DNA of 36,273 nt from JBECKQ01 sp040235375 (GTDB lineage: Bacteria; Planctomycetota; Phycisphaerae; UBA1845), in assembly GCA_040235375.1 (NCBI GenBank), contig JBECKQ010000361.1, positions 1-36,273 of the forward strand, read 5' to 3'. Positions 15,124-22,587 of this stretch are shown here, one piece after another. Made by a program: the position numbers and the translations under genes. The notes under the pieces are model-generated. The model saw only the letters and a list, made by a program, of their open reading frames with translations, was not told where the DNA came from and did not search any database. Every line of letters starts with the position of its first letter. The first letter of the stretch is position 1.

Positions 15124-17163
15124 ATGGATAACAAGAACTTCTTCCGCGCCCTGTTTTGGGCGCTCATCGTGTTCCTGCTCTGGCAGTGGATCGCTTTTCA
15201 GCTCTGGGGCCCCAAGAAGCCTCCGGCCGGAGCGAGCGCTTCCCCCCCACCGACCACCGCAACGGCTCCCGCCACCCAGCCAGCGGGCGTTGCGAAGGCG
15301 CGGACGCAGCCAGCAGCGCCGCACGCCGAGTTGCATCCTGTCGGCGCCGAAACCGCGGAGACGATGACCCTTGGCGAGATCGCCGGCCACAAGAAAAGCC
15401 CGTACCGGATGGAGGTGGACCTGACGAACATCGGCGCCGCCATCACCCGGCTGCGCTTGTCGGACTACCGCCAGAACGTCCAGACCGAGGATCGCTACGA
15501 GCTCCTGGCCCCGGAGACCGAAGGAGAGGAGCAACTGGATCAGCCTTGGCGATCCGTGGCGTTGGAGAAAATCGTCGTCGACGGCCGGGAGGTTCCCTTC
15601 ACCGATGTGAAGTGGCACGCCCGGAAGGAGGAAGCCGCCGGTGCGCAGATTGCGCATTTCACAACTTCGATCGCCCAGGGCGACCAGCCGGTTCTGGAGT
15701 TGGAGCGCACGTACAGGCTTCCGGCGCAGCCCTTCAAGACGGGGCGGCATGATCTGTTTCTCAGCCTGGCGATCCGCAATCTCTCGAACGAGCCGCACGA
15801 AGTGATCGTGACCGAGCATGGGGCCGTCGGCATCGCCGCCGAGGGACGATTTCACCGGGACCAGACGGTCTACGGGGCGACGCTTCACCAGGGAAGCGTT
15901 CATCTCCAGACTCTCACGTTTGGCGATGTGGTGGCGGGCAAGAAGAACCTCGTGCTCTACGAGCGAGAGCCGGGCGCCAATCCGCTGCTGTGGTGGGCGA
16001 CGGCGAACGTTTACTTCACGTTCACCCGGTGCCCGATCAATGCCGAAGCCACGCCTGACTCCGGCTGGGTCGCCCTGGTCGAAGGGGCCGATCTTGACCG
16101 AGTCGAGCGGACCATCGAGGACGTGACCACGCGGACGACCACCGTACCGCTCACGATTCCCGCGGGCGCGGAGAAGGTTCTGCACACCGCGGTCTACGCC
16201 GGCCCGAAGGACCGGGAGACGTTTAAGAACCCGGCCAACGCCGATTACGTCAAGCTCGACTACATGGCGCAGATCACCCACGGCTACGGTAGCTGCGCGT
16301 TCAATTTCCTCACGGACTGGATGATCGTCCTGCTGAACTGGCTCGAATCCGTCTTCCACAACTTCGGCGTGGCGATCTTCTTTCTCGTGATCATCGTGCG
16401 GGTCATTCTTCACCCCATCACGAAGAAGACCCAGGTGAACATGGTGAAGATGCAGCAGAGCATGGGATCTCTGCAGCCGAAGATGGAGGAGATCAAGAAG
16501 AAGTACGCCAACGACAACAAGCGCATCCAGGAAGAGACGATGAAGCTCTACCGGGAGGAGGGCATCAACCCGCTCACGCAGATGATGGGTTGCCTCCCCA
16601 TGTTCCTGCAGATGCCCATCTGGATTGCCTTGTACGCCAGCCTGAGCAATAACGTCGCGATGCGCTGTCGGGGCTTCGTCTGGTGGATCAAGGACCTGAC
16701 CGCGCCCGACTGCCTGGTGCCGCTCCAGCACGCGTTTCACGTGCCGATCTTCGGGTGGGAGATCCACTGCTTCAACCTGCTGCCGATCCTGGTGGGCGTG
16801 ACCATGTTCGCCCAGCAGAAGCTGATGCCCAAGCCGAAGAAAACGGCTCAGGCCAGCAGCACGTCGCAGGCCCAGCAGGCGGAACAGATGCAGAAGATGA
16901 TGCCCTACATGTCGCTGTTGATGATCATCATCTTCTACAAGTTCCCCAGCGGTCTGAATCTGTACATCATGACCAGTTCCCTGTTCGGGGCGCTCGAGCA
17001 GTGGTACATCCGCAAGCACATCCACAAGCAGGATCTCGAAGGGCCGCGGCCCAAGCCCCACCCGACGAAGCCCCGCTCCGGGCCGTCGCTGCTGGAACGG
17101 CTGCAGAAGAAGGCCGAAGAAGCGCAGAAGACGAGCAGCCATCGCGGAAAGAAGAATCGCTAA
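15124..17163 (+). CDS. yidC: Membrane protein insertase YidC
   Basis: 679 residues, longer than the roughly 550 of E. coli YidC. An N-terminal membrane anchor (residues 8-28, RALFWALIVFLLWQWIAFQLW) is followed by a Pro/Ala-rich linker, a large periplasmic P1 beta domain (about 85-380), and the conserved 60-kDa insertase core with at least four further membrane segments (about 400-630). In the core, VIIVRVILHPITKKTQVNM carries the hydrophilic-groove arginine region, and NPLTQMMGCLPMFLQMPIW follows. The C-terminal tail is strongly basic, as needed for ribosome contact. It inserts and folds inner membrane proteins with or without SecYEG. The usual rnpA/rpmH neighbours are absent here. Confidence 0.95.
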   Translation: MDNKNFFRALFWALIVFLLWQWIAFQLWGPKKPPAGASASPPPTTATAPATQPAGVAKARTQPAAPHAELHPVGAETAETMTLGEIAGHKKSPYRMEVDLTNIGAAITRLRLSDYRQNVQTEDRYELLAPETEGEEQLDQPWRSVALEKIVVDGREVPFTDVKWHARKEEAAGAQIAHFTTSIAQGDQPVLELERTYRLPAQPFKTGRHDLFLSLAIRNLSNEPHEVIVTEHGAVGIAAEGRFHRDQTVYGATLHQGSVHLQTLTFGDVVAGKKNLVLYEREPGANPLLWWATANVYFTFTRCPINAEATPDSGWVALVEGADLDRVERTIEDVTTRTTTVPLTIPAGAEKVLHTAVYAGPKDRETFKNPANADYVKLDYMAQITHGYGSCAFNFLTDWMIVLLNWLESVFHNFGVAIFFLVIIVRVILHPITKKTQVNMVKMQQSMGSLQPKMEEIKKKYANDNKRIQEETMKLYREEGINPLTQMMGCLPMFLQMPIWIALYASLSNNVAMRCRGFVWWIKDLTAPDCLVPLQHAFHVPIFGWEIHCFNLLPILVGVTMFAQQKLMPKPKKTAQASSTSQAQQAEQMQKMMPYMSLLMIIIFYKFPSGLNLYIMTSSLFGALEQWYIRKHIHKQDLEGPRPKPHPTKPRSGPSLLERLQKKAEEAQKTSSHRGKKNR

Positions 17164-17176
17164 GCCCCCGACCGCG

Positions 17177-17206
17177 TTGACATACGGTCGTATCCTCGAT
17201 TTTAAT
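17177..17206 (+). promoter_or_regulatory. Strong sigma70-type promoter of the ABC substrate-binding gene
   Basis: A perfect TTGACA (17177-17182) is followed after 18 bp by TTTAAT (17201-17206), five of six matches to TATAAT. Transcription would start near 17213, giving a leader of about 115 nt to the ATG at 17328. CGACCG...CGGTCG (17169-17190), overlapping the -35 box, is a weak inverted repeat that could be an operator or part of a yidC terminator. Confidence 0.6.
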
Positions 17207-17327
17207 ACACGTCCTGACAAACGGCGGCCCGACCGACCGTGGAGGTCATAGGCCCCTGCTCAGCGCGCGACTGCAACGGTCGCATCCAATGGTTGCCGCC
17301 GGTCCGCTCGAGCCCTGGAGAAGCACG

Positions 17328-18716
17328 ATGATCCGCCGATGCCTCACGTTGATCTGCCTCGCCCTCCTTCTGCCGCTTTCGCTCGCAAGCTGCCAAAAGG
17401 AAAAAAGCACGCAAGCGGAAGTGATCGCGCCCAAATCGGAGACGCTCACCATCATCACGCCGCACAGTCAGCAGATTCGCGACGCGTTCGAAGTGGGCTT
17501 CTCCAACTGGTATCGCGAGAATCGCGGTGGCTACGTGACCATCGACTGGATCGTGCGCGGCACGCCCCAATGCGTGCAGTACATCGAAGACATCTTCAAC
17601 GGCTCCGCCGGGCCGGCCGTGGCGAAGACGCCCGACCTCATGTTCGGCGGCGGCATCACCGACCACGAGGAGCTGGCCCGCAAGGATCGCTCGGCCCGCG
17701 TTGACCTCTCTGAAGCAATGACGGACATTCCCGCCGAGGTCCGCGGATTGCCGACCCGGCACCCGGACATGCGCTGGTTCGCCACGGGCCTGTCGAGCTT
17801 CGGTATCGTCTACAACGACGATATGTGCCGGCAGCGCGGCATCGACCCGCCGACCACGTGGGCCGATCTCGGCGACCCGCGCTTCCGCGGCTGGCTGGCA
17901 ATTGCAGACCCTTCGCTGAGCGGCAGCCATCGCCAGGCGATGATGCTCGTCCTCGAAAGTGAGGGATGGAATGAGGGGTGGGGCACGCTCCTGCGCGCGC
18001 TGGCCAACACGCGGGCGCTGGCTCTCGGCAGCAATGACGTGCTTCGCCAGATCGAAAGCGGCATCCTGCTGGCCGGGTTCGCCGTCAACTTCGACGGCCT
18101 GGCCCTCGCCCATGCGACCGACGGCAAGATCCGGTACATCAACCCGCCCAACGCGACGGCCGTCTCGCCCGACGTCAGCAGCGTGCTGCGCTGCGCGTCA
18201 AACGCGCGGCTGGCCAGCGATTTCCTTCGTTACTGCCTGAGCACCGACGGGCAGCTCGCCTGGGGCGCCAAATCCGAGGAACACAACGCCTATGGTCCCA
18301 CGCTGTACCACTACCCGATCGACCCGAAGATCTACACGGAATTCGCCGGCAAGCTGGCCGTCGCCGAGAATCCGTACGAGGTTGACTTCGGGATCAGTGC
18401 GGATCGTGTCGAGCGGGGGCAGCAGTACGTTCCGGCGCTAATCCCGCTTGTCGATGCCGCGTGCGGCGAGAATCACGTGCTCCTCCAGCAGGCATGGGAG
18501 GCAGTCGTCGACGCGGGCATGCCTCAGGACGCCCTCGCCGAACTGACGAAAGCGCCGATGGACGAGGCGGAGGCAATCGAGGCGGGCAAGAAGCTCGAGA
18601 GCGCCGGCCCCGAAGAGGCGGCTCGCACGCGTGAGGAATGGTCAACCATGTTCCGAGATCGCTACGAGCACGTGCTGGAAATGGTCAACGGCCAGAAGGC
18701 CCCGTCCTCCCTATGA
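17328..18716 (+). CDS. Iron(III)-type ABC transporter substrate-binding lipoprotein
   Basis: 462 residues from the ATG at 17328, preceded by GGAG; a frame 13 codons longer is less likely. The signal peptide ends in a lipobox (LSLA-SC, C22), so it is membrane-anchored in the periplasm. The body is a type 2 periplasmic binding fold of the AfuA/FutA kind: TLTIITPHSQQIRDAF, DLMFGGG, GLSSFGIVYND, PTTWADLGDPRFRGWLAIADP and SGSHRQAMM. The ligand may be ferric iron or a phosphate/polyamine-like ion; the sequence alone does not tell. A charged C-terminal extension (about 385-462) is unusual. No permease or ATPase lies next to it. Its 3' end overlaps the convergent PDZ gene by 32 bp. Confidence 0.85.
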   Translation: MIRRCLTLICLALLLPLSLASCQKEKSTQAEVIAPKSETLTIITPHSQQIRDAFEVGFSNWYRENRGGYVTIDWIVRGTPQCVQYIEDIFNGSAGPAVAKTPDLMFGGGITDHEELARKDRSARVDLSEAMTDIPAEVRGLPTRHPDMRWFATGLSSFGIVYNDDMCRQRGIDPPTTWADLGDPRFRGWLAIADPSLSGSHRQAMMLVLESEGWNEGWGTLLRALANTRALALGSNDVLRQIESGILLAGFAVNFDGLALAHATDGKIRYINPPNATAVSPDVSSVLRCASNARLASDFLRYCLSTDGQLAWGAKSEEHNAYGPTLYHYPIDPKIYTEFAGKLAVAENPYEVDFGISADRVERGQQYVPALIPLVDAACGENHVLLQQAWEAVVDAGMPQDALAELTKAPMDEAEAIEAGKKLESAGPEEAARTREEWSTMFRDRYEHVLEMVNGQKAPSSL

Positions 18717-19512
18717 CCGGCAGCTCGAACAGGTCGTGAGACGGCAGCCGTGGCTCGGGTTTCCTTGAGGGGCCGAAGAACCGGTTCCACCAGATCGCGA
18801 ACGCCTGTATCTGGCGGTTGAGCTTGTCCATCAGCTCCGGATTGCGCTGATCCGCGTAGTAACGCAGCGGCCGAGCCTGAAGGGTTACCTCGACCTGCTT
18901 GATGTCCCCTCCGCGAATGACCGCGAGCGTCACTTTTCCGCCGGCGCCTTTCTCCTGAATGATGGTGGGGAAATCATCCTCGCTGGCGTCGTCAGGAAGG
19001 TGGCGACCGTCAACGGCAATGATGCGATCGCCCGGCAGAAGCAGCGATACCGCCGCGGTGCCGGGCTGCACGCCGGTCACACGGATGGCCAACAGGCCGC
19101 CCGGTGACCGTCGGATGGGCGACGGAACGTACTGGATTCCCAGAAACCCGTAGTGCTTGTAGAGCGTGTGCCAGAGGAACTGCTCGCGAACGATTTTCTC
19201 GATTCGCAAGCGGACTTCGTAGTCATCCGTCGCGCGAAATGCTTCCGCCAGCGCGGCGAAGGCGCCCGGCCCGATTGCGGAGAGCGCTTGCGTCGCCGCC
19301 TCGCGCTCGTCGTATTCGAGACTGCCGAGTTGCTTGATGAGAGCTGCAACCTTCGCCTTGTCGGCTTCGGCGAATCCCAGGTCGATCGACGACTCGTCGA
19401 TGATCGCGGGCGCCGCAGGCTCAGCGGGGGCCTGAGCCCACGCGGCGCACGGCAACGCCGCGCACAACAGGAAGACGAAACACAATCTGCCCACGGCCCG
19501 TTGAGCGTTCAT
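18685..19512 (-). CDS. Secreted HEAT-like/PDZ protein of the pilus locus (GspC-like?)
   Basis: 275 residues. Residues 1-27 are a signal peptide (LCFVFLLCAALPCAAWAQA). Residues 54-110 show the helical HEAT-like pattern common in planctomycete secreted proteins (LGSLEYDEREAATQALSAIG). Residues 120-213 are a PDZ domain with YGFLGIQY, VTGVQPGTAA, LLPGDRIIAVDG and the final beta strands. The C-terminus (220-275) is Pro/Arg-rich. It is the last gene of the PilM-type locus, 6 bp after the FnIII-like protein. A PDZ partner in such a locus recalls GspC of type II secretion, but the HEAT-like part is not known there. The 3' end overlaps the ABC gene by 32 bp. Confidence 0.75.
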   Translation of the reverse strand: MNAQRAVGRLCFVFLLCAALPCAAWAQAPAEPAAPAIIDESSIDLGFAEADKAKVAALIKQLGSLEYDEREAATQALSAIGPGAFAALAEAFRATDDYEVRLRIEKIVREQFLWHTLYKHYGFLGIQYVPSPIRRSPGGLLAIRVTGVQPGTAAVSLLLPGDRIIAVDGRHLPDDASEDDFPTIIQEKGAGGKVTLAVIRGGDIKQVEVTLQARPLRYYADQRNPELMDKLNRQIQAFAIWWNRFFGPSRKPEPRLPSHDLFELPVIGRTGPSGR

Positions 19513-19518
19513 CGCCGA

Positions 19519-21270
19519 TCACGGCTTCCACACACGACTCTTCATGTCCCGGTAGGCTTCACTGCCGTCGTCGACGGCTTCCAACCGCTCGTGCAGCCGG
19601 CCGCTGGCATCGACGTATACGAGCGCCGTCGTCTGCCCCATCGGCCCGAGCTTGTTGCCTCGGCGGCTTCGCGTCCGGTACGGCCGGCGGAAATCGATGT
19701 CGACAATCCGCGCCCCCGTCTCGAACAGCACGGGAATCCGATCGCCGTTCGGCGGCACTTTCACCCGCGATTCCTTGCCCACCGGCTCGCCCACACTGAC
19801 CGAGAAACTGTCGTCGAGCCACTGGCCGCGATACCACTTGAAAACCTGAACAGTCACCTCGCGGCGCTCTGCGCGCGACGACTTCACGAAGAAGTGCGTG
19901 TCCTCCGGGACGGTCACGAGATCGGAGGGCTCCGACCAGGGCCCGTCCAGCTCAACCTGCTCGGCGTCCTTCGCGTTCTCCAGCAGCGCCGGCTTGCCGC
20001 AGTACTGGTTAAAAATCCGGGGCCGCACGCGGTACTGATACGTCCGTCCGCCCTCGAGGGTGTCGTCGTGGGCCCAGAGGACCTGCACCGGCGAACGGCC
20101 CGCCGGTTTCTGCTCGGCGCAGGTAGCGCGAGCCTTCTCGAGGTCCTTGCCGAGGTCGTCGAGCTCCCGCTGCTGTCGCGACACCTTTCCCGGCTGATTG
20201 TAGGCGTCCTTGGTGATAAGGTCCCTGGCCTTGTCGAGAAGGCCCTTGGCCTTGTCGAGCTTGCAATCAGCAATCGCATTCTTGGCGTCGTCGAGCAGAC
20301 CGGCCACGTCAAGCTGGCTCGTGTCCGCCGCGCCGCTGCACTCCGGATAGCGGCATTTGCAGTCCGGCTGCTGATAGTCGCAATCCATGACGAGGACGTC
20401 GTTCGAACCCAGCTTCGGATACTCCCACTGGTCGCCGTAGGCCGTCTGCGGAAACAGTGGCCGCATGAGGGCGAGCTGGTTCTCATCCTTGGAGATCAAG
20501 TCCTTGAACGCGACGACCTCCTGCCGATCCTCAGGACGGACGGCGCCGTCGATTACCTTCGGTGCGGGGTATTGCGGCGGCAGTCGCCGCGTCACCGGAT
20601 CGATCGCCTGCCAGTCGGTGAAGCTGCCATCGGGACGCTGCTCCCGACGTTGGACTTCCAACCCGAGGAACAGCGCCTTCCAGGAGCTGGGGTCCCAGCC
20701 GGCTTCCTGGGCGCGACGCTCCTGCTCCTCGCGATTGAACAGGGCGTGAATGGTGACCCAGTTGATGTCGCGAAGGGACGCTTCCGTCTGACCGCCCGAC
20801 GTTGAACTGCTGGTGAACGGCTCCGGGGGCGGCAGATAGGCCCCGCTTCGGCCCGAGGGTCCCACCTGCGGCTTCTCCGTCGCCGCGACCTGAATGAGCG
20901 GGCGCCGGTCGATCTGGTCGCCGCCCTTGAGCTCCGGCGGAACCGGGGCGTACATAACCGCTCTCGGCAGCTCAGGCGGGACCTTCGCCAGCTCGAGCGG
21001 GTCGCCCGCGAGCTGAATGTCCGGAAGGGGATCCTGCACTTCCTGTTCCTTGGGCTTTGCGGTCTGAAGCCGCTGGACCAGCCGCTCGGCCGCGTCTCTC
21101 AGCTTGCTGTCCACACCGGTCGGGCCGACCGGCTCGTCCGACTCGAGCGCCACCTTGTTCGGCGAGACGACGCCATAGGTGGCGACGACGAAGAGAAAGA
21201 TCGCCGCGGCGGCGGCCAGCACGCCTTTTTCCAGGTGCCGCACAACGGGACCGACTGCTTGCTTGGCCAT
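19519..21270 (-). CDS. Membrane-anchored pilus-locus protein with fibronectin-like domain
   Basis: 583 residues, no full-length family recognised. A single N-terminal membrane anchor (about 17-40, GVLAAAAAIFLFVVATYGVV) points the rest into the periplasm. Residues 50-170 are Pro-rich and probably disordered. A region near 300-325 is rich in Cys (DCDYQQPDCKCRYPECSG), which may form disulfides. Residues about 330-390 repeat charged helices. Residues about 395-460 resemble a fibronectin type III strand order, with TYQYRVRPRIFN and DGPWSEPSDLVTVP. Position between the PilO-like and PDZ genes suggests a PilP/GspC-like adaptor or stalk, by inference. Confidence 0.65.
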   Translation of the reverse strand: MAKQAVGPVVRHLEKGVLAAAAAIFLFVVATYGVVSPNKVALESDEPVGPTGVDSKLRDAAERLVQRLQTAKPKEQEVQDPLPDIQLAGDPLELAKVPPELPRAVMYAPVPPELKGGDQIDRRPLIQVAATEKPQVGPSGRSGAYLPPPEPFTSSSTSGGQTEASLRDINWVTIHALFNREEQERRAQEAGWDPSSWKALFLGLEVQRREQRPDGSFTDWQAIDPVTRRLPPQYPAPKVIDGAVRPEDRQEVVAFKDLISKDENQLALMRPLFPQTAYGDQWEYPKLGSNDVLVMDCDYQQPDCKCRYPECSGAADTSQLDVAGLLDDAKNAIADCKLDKAKGLLDKARDLITKDAYNQPGKVSRQQRELDDLGKDLEKARATCAEQKPAGRSPVQVLWAHDDTLEGGRTYQYRVRPRIFNQYCGKPALLENAKDAEQVELDGPWSEPSDLVTVPEDTHFFVKSSRAERREVTVQVFKWYRGQWLDDSFSVSVGEPVGKESRVKVPPNGDRIPVLFETGARIVDIDFRRPYRTRSRRGNKLGPMGQTTALVYVDASGRLHERLEAVDDGSEAYRDMKSRVWKP

Positions 21271-21337
21271 CTTGTCGATGCTCCTCAGATTGCTTGTCGA
21301 TGCTGCTCGATCGCTGCCTGCTCCGCGGTCTCAGCGG

Positions 21338-22537
21338 TCAAGTCCCCTCCGTGCCCGGCGGCTGCGGTCGCTGCTTGTTCACGACCGTGAGAATCTCGTC
21401 CGGCATGAGCGGCAGGTACAGCTCGGAAAACATGACGGTCTCGAAGTCGATGGTGACCTCAATCAGCGGCTCATCCCCGTAGATTTTGCCCGTCCAGCTC
21501 TCGCTGGGCTCCTTCTTGACGTAGTCGACGCGCAGAGGTGTGTGGAACCGATCCTGGCACAGCCCGGCGATGATCGTGGGCAGGTCGCGAGCGTCCACGA
21601 CCATCCTGATGGAAAACTGCAGCACTTCGTAGAGGTCGTTCGACTTGTCCTTCGTGAAGACGTTGTCGGCTGTGCCGGGCGGATACGCCCGGTCCCTGGT
21701 TGATTCGCTGCCGCGCCCCCCGCCGGCGCTATCGCCGATGTAATACGAGCTGAGCTGGATGGAATCCAGCTCCTTGATCGGCAGGTGGGCCACCCAGCGG
21801 TCCTTCTTCTCGAGCTTCTGCGCGGCGGCCTCGTTGATCCTGGCAATCGCGTCGACGATGTCGCGCTGAATCCAGATTTCCAACTGGGCGTACCACATGT
21901 CCGCGTTCCCAGGCGGCGACTCGGAATACATCGGCCCCCCGACGGCGGACACCGCGCTCTGGTTGAACGCATCCGCCGTCGCGTACATGTAGAGATGTTG
22001 CGCATTGCGAAGCGCCGCCCGGACGTCGGCGGACAATTCGCTCTTCGCCTTTTGCGGGCTCATGTTCAGCAGGTTGATGCGCGTGGCCTCTTCCGCCTCC
22101 ATCAGGACCTTCTCCTCGTCGACCATGAGAGCGGTGGGCTCCGCGCCGGCCTGGAGTTTACCCAACCAGCTCCCGACCTCGGCCTGATAAGCACGCTGGA
22201 ACTCCTTCTTGTCCGCCGCGGACGCGGAAGGAAACGCGCCGGGCACCAGCGGCTGGAACTCATCGAGCTTGCGCGCGAAGGCCATCGCCGTCTGGTAAGT
22301 CTGCTGAATCCGTTCGATTCGCTTTTGTTGGGCTGCGATCGCCGCCGGGTTCGGCGGCGTGCTCGACCGGGCCATGCTGGTGAGCCGCGAATGCAGCTCC
22401 GCCGCCTGCTGCATGCCGGACTGGACCTCCGACATGCTGGAGAGTCCCGCAAACGCAAGACCGATGCCCGCCGCGGCCAGGACCCCACAGATGATCTCGA
22501 AAAGATACCGCTTGATTATGTCGCGCACGATGGCCAT
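21338..22537 (-). CDS. PilO-like pilus assembly platform protein
   Basis: 399 residues. One N-terminal membrane helix (about 13-33, FEIICGVLAAAGIGLAFAGL) is followed by a helical coiled-coil stretch (35-110) and a C-terminal mixed alpha/beta domain, the topology of PilO/GspM. The C-terminal half includes IQLSSYYIGD, a Gly/Ser-rich loop, EVLQFSIRMVVDARDLPTIIAGLC and DYVKKEPSESW. The similarity to PilO is one of topology and gene order rather than clear sequence. Akkermansia Amuc_1100 has a comparable place beside its PilM (Amuc_1101). It lies 50 bp after pilM and 67 bp before the FnIII-like gene. Confidence 0.65.
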   Translation of the reverse strand: MAIVRDIIKRYLFEIICGVLAAAGIGLAFAGLSSMSEVQSGMQQAAELHSRLTSMARSSTPPNPAAIAAQQKRIERIQQTYQTAMAFARKLDEFQPLVPGAFPSASAADKKEFQRAYQAEVGSWLGKLQAGAEPTALMVDEEKVLMEAEEATRINLLNMSPQKAKSELSADVRAALRNAQHLYMYATADAFNQSAVSAVGGPMYSESPPGNADMWYAQLEIWIQRDIVDAIARINEAAAQKLEKKDRWVAHLPIKELDSIQLSSYYIGDSAGGGRGSESTRDRAYPPGTADNVFTKDKSNDLYEVLQFSIRMVVDARDLPTIIAGLCQDRFHTPLRVDYVKKEPSESWTGKIYGDEPLIEVTIDFETVMFSELYLPLMPDEILTVVNKQRPQPPGTEGT

Positions 22538-22587
22538 GCACTAAGCTCCGTTCGTCCTTCGCCGGTTCTTCCTGGCGGAGACGTTCC

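Noticed and set aside
15034..17220. 728-codon minus-strand open frame
   Set aside because: Antisense shadow of yidC. The product is Arg/His/Leu-rich without a recognisable fold.
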